The position numbers and the translations under genes were made by a program. The notes beneath the pieces were generated by a model that was not told where the DNA came from, searched no databases, and was given only the letters and a program-made list of their open reading frames with translations. Below, piece after piece: positions 34,027-43,685 of a stretch of DNA of 64,000 nt; the stretch's first letter is position 1; each line of letters opens with the position of its first letter. The stretch is from Oscheius onirici (taxonomy: Eukaryota; Nematoda; Chromadorea; Rhabditida; Rhabditidae): the NCBI GenBank assembly GCA_932521025.1, contig OW051469.1, forward strand, positions 3,484,398-3,548,397, written 5' to 3'.

Positions 34027-34072
34027 CTAAAACTTGTACTCAAAATTGTATAATTTTGAGTACAAGTTTTAG
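34027..34072. repeat. Perfect 21-bp hairpin
   Basis: The arms CTAAAACTTGTACTCAAAATT (34027-34047, wholly matched by 34052-34072) close a 4-base loop. There is no mismatch. It lies where the 5' exons of the Kelch gene should begin. Confidence 0.85.
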
Positions 34073-34190
34073 AGTGTTTTTTAGCTTGCTTAACTTCACA
34101 AGCTTCAAGAAGTTCCATTTCCGAAGAGCATAGACAAAACTTTTACAAGAGTCTCGTGTATAAAAACATACGAATTGTTTACAAACAGTA

Positions 34191-34220
34191 AGCGGACAAG
34201 ATATTTTGGTAGTCAAATCA
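34191..34220 (+). promoter_or_regulatory. Conserved upstream element of TIL gene 3
   Basis: TTTACAAACAGTAAGCGGAC (to about 34197) precedes TTTGGTAGTCAAATCA (34205-34220), ending 60 bp before the ATG; GGGTAAACAAACAG follows. Confidence 0.75.
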
Positions 34221-34280
34221 AGAGCGTCTGCAGGGTTAAAATAGAATTGGGTAAACAAACAGAACAAATACTTGACCGAA

Positions 34281-34840
34281 ATGTTGCTACTACTGCTGAT
34301 TTTGGTCGTAGAGGTACAGACAAGTGAGTTACTGTCCCTGTCCCTGTCCCTGTTTCTCATTGTCAGTCTCTTACGGCTCTCTAGAAATCTACACCGAACC
34401 CAACATTTTCATCGAACAAAATACTCCAATTATATTCGCTGGCGATCCCTGTAAAGGAGTCATCTGCAAACCTGGACTTCGCTGTGTTCCGAGTTCTTGG
34501 GTGGAATCGAGTAATGCACCCGGGGCACCGAGAGCTTACTGTGCCTGTACTACCGGCCCGATCTACGAGACTTGTCCAAACTGTACCGATGTCATGACCT
34601 GTAACAATCTGAACTCTGACCTAGTGAGCGCTTTTTATTTAAAAAAAAGGAAAAAGTGTTCAGCCTTGTCAGGATGGTTGTTACCCACCACAGTGTGTCT
34701 GTCCTCCAGGAGAAGTTTTTGATGACTGTAAAGGATGCATCAGTAGGGATTCGTGTTTGCTCTCTCGCAAAGAAGAATGGCAAGTAGCAAGAGCTTGCAT
34801 GGCTCCGACTCCAGTTGCAGTCATTTACCCAGTTCCATAA
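34281..34840 (+). CDS. Secreted TIL-like cysteine-rich inhibitor 3, diverged
   Basis: The exons are 34281-34323, 34385-34623 and 34664-34840. The signal peptide is MLLLLLILVVEVQT. The module has an extended first loop (CKGVICKPGLRCVPSSW), then YCACTTGPIYETCPNC, MTC, CQDGCYPPQCVCPPGEV and KGCISRDSC, and a long tail ending VAVIYPVP with one extra Cys. The changed loop around the expected inhibitory region suggests a different target from genes 4 and 5. The first intron contains repeats of TGTCCC. Confidence 0.83.
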
Positions 34841-35312
34841 ATCTTGCAAAATGAAATAAAGTCTGTTTAAAAACTGTTTATTCGGCTATCGATGCATTTC
34901 GCATAATTTTTATTGTCTTTGCTTTTTTTTTACTTTTAGCAGAATTAATTTCATATTGCAGAAGGAGAATGTCTTACTTTCTGGAGGATGCCTCTAAAGT
35001 CATGATTTCGTCCTCTATCGTTTCGTGGTGATCGTCCTCTACGAATCCTCGACGACACTCTCTCTTTGCTGTCGATGCCCGGATGAACAATCGTGCCGAG
35101 AAACGCCGCCATGCGAAGGGACAATCATTCAATTATCGTGGAGAACGCTATGGAGATCAATTTGGAGGACAACGTGGAAAATTCTTTCGGGATGGCAGAC
35201 ACCAGCAGAACCCGAACCAGCGTGGCAAAATCGACTTCGAAGAGAAATTTTTGTTTGTTTTTGTTTGTTATACGTTGGAATGTTGATCAAAAACCCGAAA
35301 TTTTCTTAAAAA

Positions 35313-35405
35313 TGTGCTTCTAATAGAGGTTTTACGGTAAGCTTTTTCTTTTTTCTTTTTTTTAAAATAAAAATCGCTCATCGTAGAACCTCTATTAGAA
35401 GCACA
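35313..35405. repeat. Inverted repeat (19-bp arms)
   Basis: TGTGCTTCTAATAGAGGTT (35313-35331) is matched exactly in reverse at 35387-35405. A similar half-site TCTAATAGAAGC is near 32310. It is probably a small MITE. The rest of 34870-35690 shows no supported gene. Confidence 0.75.
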
Positions 35406-35688
35406 TATAGTTAATGTCAGATAAAGAATGGCATTTGACCAGGACTCGTTCCCGTGACGAAATGACCGTAATTGGGTGCAAAAACATTACAAAACTAGGA
35501 ACGAACCTGTAACTTTAGTTCTGGAATTATATTAACGGGTTACTGTAGTTTCGTGTCTGTCATAAAAGTCGGCCGGGCAGACCTCAGCCAAACTTGGATT
35601 TCGGGGTCTGTCCGAGCGTATGCGGAGAATGTAATTATAGTCATTCGAAATTTTCAAATGGTCAACAATTCCTTCTTTTACAAACACT

Positions 35689-35719
35689 AAACGGACTAGA
35701 AGATTTGGTATTCAAATCG
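35689..35719 (+). promoter_or_regulatory. Conserved upstream element of TIL gene 4
   Basis: AAACGGACTAGA (35689-35700) and TTTGGTATTCAAATCG (35704-35719), ending 59 bp before the ATG; TTGGGTAAACAG follows. Upstream TTTACAAACACTAAACGG matches genes 3 and 5. Confidence 0.75.
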
Positions 35720-35778
35720 TGAGTGGGTGTGAGTTAAAATGAACTTGGGTAAACAGATGAGACAAATACTCGTCCGAC

Positions 35779-36303
35779 ATGTTACTATTGTTACTACTGG
35801 TGTTTTTGGCCGTAGATGGACAGACTCGTGAGTCTCTCAGTCTCTCACACCCTCCTTTCCAGAAAACTATAACCACTCCGGCCCATTCCCCATCCAGAAC
35901 ATTGGTTCTGGACCTAACGCTATCTTGCCAATCGGAATAAATCCCTGTGCTCTGATCCGTTGCAAATACGGAACTTTCTGTATTATCAAGACGGATGGTG
36001 GGAGACCTCACGCCGTCTGTGAGCCATGTCCCAAAGATCAGATTTACAAGAGCTGTCCGAACTGCATGGAAGTCAGAACTTGTGGCAACAAGGACATAAA
36101 AGCTGTAAGCATTACGCACTTATTGTTAGTAGATTTTTGTTTTTCAGCCATGCGAAAAGCGCTGCTACCCACCTCAGTGTGTCTGTCCTCCAGGAGAACT
36201 GAAAAATCCTTGTGGAATTTGCGTCAAGGAGAACAAGTGTCCCGGTCCGAATGCTCTATTTTTTTGTCCGATGATGCCAATGATCGGCGTTCCTGGAAAG
36301 TGA
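35779..36303 (+). CDS. Secreted TIL-like cysteine-rich inhibitor 4
   Basis: The exons are 35779-35827, 35863-36104 and 36148-36303. MLLLLLLVFLAVDGQT is the signal peptide, then NHSGPFPIQN. The module is CALIRCKYGTFC, CEPCPKDQIYKSCPNC, VRTC, CEKRCYPPQCVCPPGELKN and CGICVKENKC, with tail PNALFFCPMMPM. It is closest to gene 5 throughout, including the ILPI..NPC segment, so the two are the youngest duplicates in the array. Intron positions are identical to those of genes 1, 3, 5 and 6. Confidence 0.87.
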
Positions 36304-36309
36304 TACTGT

Positions 36310-37560
36310 GAAATTCCGTTGTAAATCTTTTTTTGTAAATGATTGTATGTTGTCAAGCGGTATTCTAGAACTAGAATCGTTTTTCACTTTCCTTACCGTA
36401 GAAAAGATAGAAAAATGTGTTGGAACACCACAACCCTGCTATATTTGTGCTTTTTGTTAGATCGTGTTATTCTGTAATTCAAACATCCCGCATATTCTGT
36501 CATACTGTAAGGCTCCCGCCACGATCCCCTTTCAAAACCCTTTTGGTGCCCTTTTACTTCTGGTCTATATTTTTGTCTTCCGCGCCGGTTTCTTCGTCTC
36601 CTTTGTTATATTTGGTTGCTCATAAAACTTCTTGAATATCAACGTGTCCTCTGCTATCGTGAAGCAGTCGCTAGAGCAGACGACGAATAAAGTAGGAACT
36701 TGGTTGGTAAAGAAAGTTGGTTAAGGTTTTACTACTTGTAATGGTATGGAATAGACCACCAATCGACGAAGTTGGCTAGTGTTGGGATTCATATTCAAAC
36801 ATCCCGCCAATTCTTGTCTACCGTACTCCGCGAGCCCGATATAAATCTCTTTGTCCTATCGTGTGTCACAGATATAATTCTTTACTTCTTTAGTTGATTA
36901 AAAAGGTCTAATAAACCTATAAAACCAATCAAGTCTTCTTATCTTTAATATTAAAGCGCAATAGTGTCTGTGGCTATGTTTGTCTGTTTGTTTGTCCGTG
37001 GCCACAAAATTTTGGTGTATTGTTAAGAGTCGCCACCCAGGCGACCCGGGTTCGACTCCTCTCCTCGCCAAATATTTTTGCTAAATTTTTTTGAGTAGCA
37101 AATAGAGTCCGGCAGGGGATTAGAAGGGACCGGTTGAGCTGTATAAGATCAGAGAGGGACCGGATGGCTAGAAAATATGAAAATTCGCATCGGTTCTTTT
37201 GGAGGGAATGAGACCCCTGGGAAAGAATGAAAAAGGTCCAATTGATTAGGGAAGGAAGAAGACATGACAGGATCAAAAGAGATCGGTTGACTGGGGAAGA
37301 GATCGGAAGTAAAGAAGAAAATACAAGTAAAAAAAAGCCGCCGACAGGTGGCGAAGCCGGCTGGTATCTACTGATCCTAACAGCTAGTAAACAGTTATTT
37401 TCTTCAGTTTTTAAACAGTTAACAGTACAAGTTCGAATATTTTGCTTCCGTTGTAAAAGAGAATGGGGGAGGATCAAAGAGCCGGTTGTGATTTTTGCTG
37501 TTTTGACTTAATCTTCGATCATTCTTCTGGTTGAACTACAATCAGCTGATCAACAAGTCT
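36310..37560. repeat. Gene-free stretch with tRNA-like core and GAC-CGG repeats
   Basis: At 37009-37062 on the plus strand TTGTTAAGAGTCGCCACCC and GGGTTCGACTCC mirror the minus-strand core at 1617-1672. From about 37120 to 37320 a GGACCGGTTGA / GATCGGTTGACTGG unit recurs imperfectly. A GCCGGCTGGTATC end near 37345 resembles the Helitron-like hairpin ends. No gene is supported. Confidence 0.5.
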
Positions 37561-37574
37561 TTTTGCAAACAGTA

Positions 37575-37604
37575 AGCGGACTAGAGACTTTGGTAGTCAA
37601 ATCA
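37575..37604 (+). promoter_or_regulatory. Conserved upstream element of TIL gene 5
   Basis: TTTGCAAACAGTAAGCGGAC (to about 37581), AGCGGACTAGA (37575-37585) and TTTGGTAGTCAAATCA (37589-37604), ending 59 bp before the ATG; GAGTAAACAT follows. Confidence 0.75.
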
Positions 37605-37663
37605 TAAGCATGAGTGAGTTAAAATGAAACTGAGTAAACATACGAGACAAATTTTCGATCGTC

Positions 37664-38182
37664 ATGTTACTACTACTACCACTACTGTTTCTGATTGTAA
37701 AGGGACAGTCACGTCAGTGCTTATGTCTCTCTGTCTGTTAACATTTTTTTCCAGAAAACGCTAATCATTCCGGCCCCTTCCCCATCCAGAATATTGTCAT
37801 CGGTTCTGGACCGAAAGCTATCTTGCCAATCGAAATCAATCCCTGTGACAGGGTCCGTTGTAGAGCCGGAACTCATTGTGTTGTCAACACTGATGGTGGG
37901 AAATCTCACGCCCGCTGTGAGCCGTGTCCCAGAGGACAAATCTACAAGAGCTGTCCAAACTGTATGGAAGTCAGAACCTGCGGCAATAAGGACGCCAAAT
38001 ATGTGAGTATTTCCATAAAAAAGATGACCAGATTTCAGCCGTGCCTGAGCACTTGTTACCCAGCTCAGTGTGTCTGTCCTCCGGGACAGCTCAAGAACCC
38101 TTGCGGAATTTGCGTTCCTGTTGACAAGTGCCCCAGTCGGAATGCTCTCTTCCACTGTCCAGTGATCGGAGTGATAAACTGA
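37664..38182 (+). CDS. Secreted TIL-like cysteine-rich inhibitor 5
   Basis: The exons are 37664-37712, 37755-38002 and 38039-38182. The signal peptide is MLLLLPLLFLIVKGQS, then NHSGPFPIQN. The module reads CDRVRCRAGTHC, CEPCPRGQIYKSCPNC, VRTC, PCLSTCYPAQCVCPPGQLKN and CGICVPVDKC, tail NALFHCPVIGVIN. It is the best match to a classical TIL/antistasin-like cysteine spacing in this array. Secreted protease-inhibitor activity is inferred from the fold, not shown. Confidence 0.87.
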
Positions 38183-38539
38183 GAAAATATCGTTGCTGTA
38201 AAATTTTGTTTGTAAATTTTGGTTTGGCTGAACTTTTGAATAATTTTTTTCTCGTGTTGATGGGGACTGCTTTCGAGATCTTCTAAAAGGCTCAGTTCGT
38301 CTTTTCGTTCTTTTTTTATCCAGATGACTCAAACAGGGCTTTCCTCCTTTGAACCTTCATCCATAATAGTTTTTTTCCACAATAATATGTACCATCCAAT
38401 GGTCTTGAAATACGGTTTCTCACACGGTTTCTCACACTCCAGAATCGATTTATGCCTTTCTCTGATTGTGTGATATTGAGAAATATGGTAAAAAAACAAT
38501 TGTTCCAAAAGATCCCAACTGCCAATTGTTTTGCCACAG

Positions 38540-38569
38540 AGCAGATTACTAGATTTGGCAGTCAAATAC
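38540..38569 (+). promoter_or_regulatory. Conserved upstream element of TIL gene 6
   Basis: A weaker form: AGCAGATTACTAGA then TTTGGCAGTCAAATAC (38554-38569), ending 36 bp before the ATG. No GTAAACA core follows. Confidence 0.65.
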
Positions 38570-38605
38570 ACCGTAGCAAATGGAAAACAGGAAACAGTCG
38601 ACAGC

Positions 38606-39101
38606 ATGTTGTTTTTCCTGCTTCTCTTCACTGGCTACCTTTTCGGTAAATTTCTTCTTGGAATCCGAACCAACTTCTTTAGCCTCCCCCAATCCAAATG
38701 GTCCCTTCCCCACCCAAGATATAGTCATCGGCTCAAACAGATTCCTGGAAAAGATCCCCACAAATATGGGGCCCAACGAGCTCTGTAAAGACGTCGAGTG
38801 TCCAGAAGGACAGGACTGTCAAGTGAGAATCGTCAATGGGAGTCCGGCTGGACACTGTGAAGCTTGTCCCAATGGAACTGTCTATGAAAGTTGTCCAGGC
38901 TGTGAGCAGCTCAGATCTTGTGCGAACAGATTCGGACCAATTGTGAGTCTCTCAGTCTCTTTTTATAGCAATCTTCAGACCTGTCTGAATAACTGTCTTC
39001 CTCTATGTGTCTGCCCCGAAGGACAGATGAGACATCCTTGCGGAAACTGTGTTTCAATGGATGAATGTCCACCCAAGATCCTCCCAGTGAAATGCTCCTA
39101 A
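38606..39101 (+). CDS. Secreted TIL-like cysteine-rich inhibitor 6, most diverged
   Basis: The exons are 38606-38645, 38683-38942 and 38979-39101. The signal peptide is MLFFLLLFTGYLFA, then NPNGPFPTQD. The module is CKDVECPEGQDC, CEACPNGTVYESCPGC, LRSC, TCLNNCLPLCVCPEGQMRH and CGNCVSMDEC, tail PPKILPVKCS. A nearer alternative acceptor (TTTTTATAG, 38967) would also fit the second intron, but CTTCAG at 38978 gives the family spacing. Its 3' end lies 12 bp from the 3' end of the convergent BBOX1 gene. Confidence 0.85.
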
Positions 39102-39113
39102 ATAAAAATTTTA

Positions 39114-40850
39114 TTAGATAGACGGCTGGTTCTGTGGCAGATTCAATCGGTCGCGCAAAACACGAACACGGGACTTGACAATGTCCCAGGCAAAGTAGCA
39201 GCCGGTAAGAGTTCTGGTCCTTCCCGGACTCTCTCTGTAAGCGTCGCGGGTATGTAGGACACGAGTGTTGGCCCAGAGGACGGTGTCTCCTGAAAGAAGG
39301 GAGTGAGAGAGACAGAGAGACCTACCTTCTTCCAGAGCAAACTTCAAAACATTCCTATCCTGATAACAGTACTCTGTGAAGACTTTCAAGGCACTAAAAC
39401 TTTGCCTTATTCAGAAAATCTGCTCTCTACTTACTCGTAAATCTTCTGAATATCTCTCGGGTCACAATCATAAAACCAACTTCTCATAGCATTACCGAAC
39501 TGTATTTTGATCACTCTTCCCTTCTCATCAAGCCTGAAACATCCAGAATTCACATAGAATGCCTCTTACTTGATTACTCGGTGTCTCGCGCACATATCGT
39601 AGTGGAACTTCTTGGCTCGGCCATCCGGTCCGTCATGAACATCGAAACCTTCCTCTATGAATTCCATATCGTACTTGGTCAGAGTTTCGAAAACATCAGG
39701 ACGTTCTTTTCGAAGCTAACAAGGAATGAACAAGGAGACAAATTAGGGTTACCTGTTCCGCAACATGAAATCCGTCCACAAAGAGACTGTTTCCGCCTTC
39801 AGCTGCTTTGGTGAACATGTGGAGCATTTGGAGCTGGAAGTTTTTCAGTATCTCTGTCTCTCAGCCTCTTACCTGTGGAGGATTCGCCAATGACGGGAAA
39901 TCCGTGTGGAAGGGCAGTTCTTTCCCAGAAGCATAAGCCATGTTACTGGCATCAGGTTTTGTGCATACTTCAAACACTTTTCTGGAAAGTTCTCGTAATT
40001 CGTTTAATTCGTTTTTCAAATCTACCCAAAATGTGTCTTGTGAATGAGTCCGATCCTGTCACCAATTGCCTCCACTGCTCCTTTCTGTCCCTTTGGGGCT
40101 CCTCTAATTACTGCTATCCCGTCCAGACAGACAGCTTCCAAAAAGTCGTGAAGCCCCTAAAACTTTGTGTCAACATGTTTTTGAAAAATACCTTGTCAGT
40201 GTTGATGACGTCTTCATGAGGAAATTTCTTCAATCCAGGCTCTATCTCCTTATTACCCCAAGTCGTTTCAGGGAACAGGTAGACTTGTCTTCTTCGTTTT
40301 CTAACCTCATCTGAGCTGGGATTTCTCTCTCGCAGCCAAGACGAAGAGAATCTTAAAGGGGTTTGGGACATGATCTGAAAAATACTGACCGACTCTTTAC
40401 ATCTCCCGGCCATTCCATCAGAAGCTCATTGTTTTCCAGTTTCAGAGAGAGGGGTGACTGTCTCACATCGAAAGACTTCATTACTAGATTCCTGCAAATT
40501 TCTGTTCTTCTATATCTTTACTTCTTACCTAGCCTTCATAGCTGATCCAATAGAGTAAGTCTTCTCGTCTGGACTTGTATCTCTCAACCAGATGACCGAG
40601 AACTCTCCCACTTGTCCTAGAGGGAAAAGTCAGTTTAAGGGAAAGGTAACCTACCATCATCCCACTTGATCGTGACGATTCTCTCGTCATTGACTGCACT
40701 AGTGATCCGAGGAGCGGAGGAGAGACCTCTGACTGTTAGACTAAATAAACCGATTTCATCGAACGATCAGTAGAGAGACAAAAGAACAGAGAAACATAGG
40801 GACAGAGACTGAAAGACAGGAACTGACCTTTTGGCAAGACGTGATAGCAT
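39114..40850 (-). CDS. BBOX1: Gamma-butyrobetaine dioxygenase (carnitine synthesis)
   Basis: Fe(II)/2-oxoglutarate oxygenase that makes L-carnitine from gamma-butyrobetaine. The early exons are 40850-40828, 40740-40655, 40616-40529, 40491-40401 and one from 40374; the rest follow in order, and the last ends at TAA 39114-39116. The N-terminal domain ([21 protein letters not shown]) is followed by SSWLRERNP and RQVYLFPET. The double-stranded beta-helix core has the iron triad: His and Asp of [10 protein letters not shown] and the distal His of [13 protein letters not shown]. The 2-oxoglutarate-binding side is [27 protein letters not shown], whose WD...SRLRxL ending is diagnostic of BBOX1 over trimethyllysine dioxygenase. 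It runs tail to tail with inhibitor gene 6. Confidence 0.93.
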
Positions 40851-40859
40851 GGCTGTTCG

Positions 40860-42380
40860 CATAGGGCGCGAGAGATCAATGTGACCCGCACGTTTTTTGA
40901 TAATGGCGCGGACTTTGCACTCTCACAGACAATAGAAAAAAGGGAATATCGAAGAGAATTCATGTTATTCAATTGTGGGGAAGAGATTTTTGTGCTAGAG
41001 CCTGGTAGAGGGAGCACTCGTCGCGAGCTTCTTTCCGGGAGAGGCAGGCTCCGTGAAGGGAGGGGTCAACGGTCGAAGGGGCATCATGAACCACTCGTCA
41101 CTTTTGTCGTTGATCACTGAACGATAGAATATATTTTGGAAAGCGTTTGTCTTTGAGCTCTTTGTCTTTTTTTGTTATCGCACCAGTTTTATGGGCAGTG
41201 CCGGTACCTCTTGCTGAATCCCTTTCACTTTTTGCATCTCATTTTTCCCTCATCAAATACTCTCATTATAAGTTTTCAGATTTCTTATATGGACTTTTTT
41301 CTGGTGTGATAGCAGTTCTCTGATATATTTTGATCGATTTCGAAGACACAACGAAGGACAATGGAGGCGGTATAATTGCCTACTCAAATCACGGTCTTCA
41401 CAAAAAAAACTTTAGTAAGAAATATTTTCCAAACGTCTGTAAGTTCTAAAATCGCTCCATTAACTTTTACAAAACCTTTAGACGAAAATGTAGGGAGCAA
41501 GGTCACTCGATTCCCCGCTTTGAACGGAACAGATTCTTCAACTTCTAGTTCCAGCAGCAGGCTAAGGGTGATAATAAGTCCTATCAGAATTTTTGTTGAT
41601 GTAAGCTTGCTTATTAATTGCGATTACTACTGACTCGATCGATGGAAAGAAAAGTACCATTCTTAGTTAGATAGTAATATTGCCAGCACCCCTCCAACAT
41701 GAATTGGTTCCTGAACATCGATGTGGCTGTTTTTTATTGTTATCTTTATGAAATAAACGTTGTTTATTTATATATTAAACATTTACCGCCGAGCAAGTCT
41801 TACACATCGACTTAAAGACCGACTGGAGGAGAAATAAGTTGGTTGTACTATACGACTTTTGTACTAGCAAAAGTTTAGAGATTTATTATTACTGATGGAT
41901 GGTGGAGAAACTGTGACTTCGAACCAGAGACGACCAACACTTTCAAAATATACGTCAAAATTCTTTTTCGTTTTATTTCAATTGTTTTCCTTATATTAGC
42001 CCAAATAAAAATTGTTTTGTCCGTTAGTCATTATCGGTAGCATTGATAATGGTTCACTCTACTATGCAAAAGTTCGCCTGTTTTCCTATTTGACGCCTAT
42101 TTTCATAGAGACTGGAAATACAGTTTCAGTTTCCCCAGGGTCCGTTATCGCATTCGTTTTATGGTCAGTGCCACTTGTCTCTGTTCCAACACAGCTGCTT
42201 TACTTTGTGATTTTTTATTTCTCACTCTATTTTTATATTTCTCACTCTATTTTTTGATTCCGGGAACCGTTCAACAGTAGTTTTCCTACCTGGCACGGGT
42301 CAAGGAAATATCACAAACTCTTGTTTACGATCTCATTCTCTCACTTTGGGAAAAGTAGTTGGCAATAAGCAAAAAGACAA
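40860..42380. other. Intergenic, no gene seen
   Basis: No open frame here has recognisable features. The phrase TTATCGCA-CAGTTTTATGG-CAGTGCC occurs twice (near 41176 and 42146), a sign of an old duplication. Confidence 0.5.
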
Positions 42381-42383
42381 GAC

Positions 42384-42725
42384 CTACCTTGAGAAAATTT
42401 GAAAAAGAGACTCACGTTCAACCCGTCCAGAAGCGAATTCCTCGTGGATGCTATTGATGGCCTCCGTCGTCATCCTCTTGTAGTAGAAGCGCATGGTGGC
42501 AATGACGAAACAGCAGCAGCTGCTCATCAGAAGAAGAGCGGCCATCCACATGACGATGACGACCTCGACGGAAAAGTTGTCAAAGAGCGGGAGATCCGGC
42601 AAGAACTGAATGTCCGGCTGACTGGTAGAGCCACTCGCGACACTCGATGTCTGAACTTCTGGATCCCAGATGAAGACCTCTTCCGTAGTGGTCAGGGTGA
42701 CGTTTGGAGTGAGGGTGGAATTCAT
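42384..42725 (-). CDS. Small single-pass membrane protein, family unknown
   Basis: An open frame of 113 residues. The N-terminal half is Thr/Ser-rich with two N-glycosylation sequons (NST, NVT) and a third before the membrane (NFS). One hydrophobic helix follows (VVIVMWMAALLLMSSCCCFV), then a basic MRFYYKRM and an acidic tail. There is no cleavable signal, so a type III topology (N-terminus outside) is inferred. The GAACGTGAGT near 42412 could be a donor, in which case the last ten residues differ and more exons follow. The size and topology resemble small channel subunits, but no sequence match supports that. Confidence 0.5.
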   Translation of the reverse strand: MNSTLTPNVTLTTTEEVFIWDPEVQTSSVASGSTSQPDIQFLPDLPLFDNFSVEVVIVMWMAALLLMSSCCCFVIATMRFYYKRMTTEAINSIHEEFASGRVERESLFQIFSR

Positions 42726-43050
42726 GAAATGCGTATTTTTTTTTATTGGGAAGGTAGAACCTACAAGTGCTGCAGAAAAGTGGACATATCTGGGGGAAGA
42801 GGCGACTTAGATTGAAAAAGGTTTACACTTTTCTCAAAAGTTTTTATTGAACTTATTAGTAAAATTCTTCGAACAAATGTTTTCATCGGAAAAGTTAATT
42901 ATCTGAGGAAAATTAACTAACAAAAAATAAGTTTTTGCGCATTCTAGACTGTTGTGTGAATATCTTTCTACCCAAACTCTCTGTCCCTCTGTGTCCTTGT
43001 CTTTTTTGTCTTTCTGTCCTTTCGTCCATCTGTCTTTCCTACCCTCTTTC

Positions 43051-43080
43051 TCAGTCAGTCAGTCAGTCAGTCAGTCAGTC
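43051..43080. repeat. (TCAG)7 microsatellite
   Basis: Seven tandem TCAG units followed by a CT-rich run, in a pyrimidine-rich stretch (42960-43220). Confidence 0.9.
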
Positions 43081-43307
43081 TCTCTCTCTCAGCTTCTCTA
43101 TCGCTCTGTCCTTCTATTTCGTTCAGTCTATGTTTCTGTCTCCTGTCTCCCCAATTCAAATTTTGTATTGTCTGCCGCGTCTCCTCCGTCTAATTGTTCT
43201 CTGTTCCCCTCTCTCTCGGCCTCTGCTGAATCATGCGCGTATTGACATTTTGGTCAGGCCTTAGCATGCAAGTTTTCTCCGTTTAAAATACTCACTGTCT
43301 TTCTCTT

Positions 43308-43324
43308 CCCCCCCCCCCCCCCCC
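43308..43324. repeat. Poly-C tract (17 C)
   Basis: An uninterrupted run of C on the plus strand (poly-G on the other). A second such tract, 16 C, is at 54664-54679. Both lie outside coding exons. Confidence 0.9.
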
Positions 43325-43685
43325 GGAGATTTCAAAAATCGCGGCAAACTTTGCCCTTGAACTAGCCTCTCTCGTCTCTCGATCTTATCTGCCCCTGTTT
43401 ATCGGTGGCCTCTTTGGCTGACCAACCTTCTTTCACAATTTTTCTGCCACGAAGCTAGACCCTAACATTCCCATGCCGCACTCAGACAACCAATTAATTT
43501 CCCCTGTTGTTGTTTTCCGCACCTTTTCCTCCAAGCGACCTCCAAAATGACATATACCGTCTATGTCAGCCGTTCCCTTGTCGAAATCGACCCTTCTCAC
43601 TTGACAATGAGTGCATCTTTATTTTTAGGATGACCTTTTTGCGATTTCAGGTAATCATATTGCCAGGAGACCTTCCTACATTTTA

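Noticed and set aside
33103-34053. Open frame of 316 codons on the plus strand, the longest in the window
   Set aside because: It lies antisense to the Kelch coding exon and merely mirrors its GC-rich codons; it has no domain pattern, while the minus frame shows clear Kelch blades.
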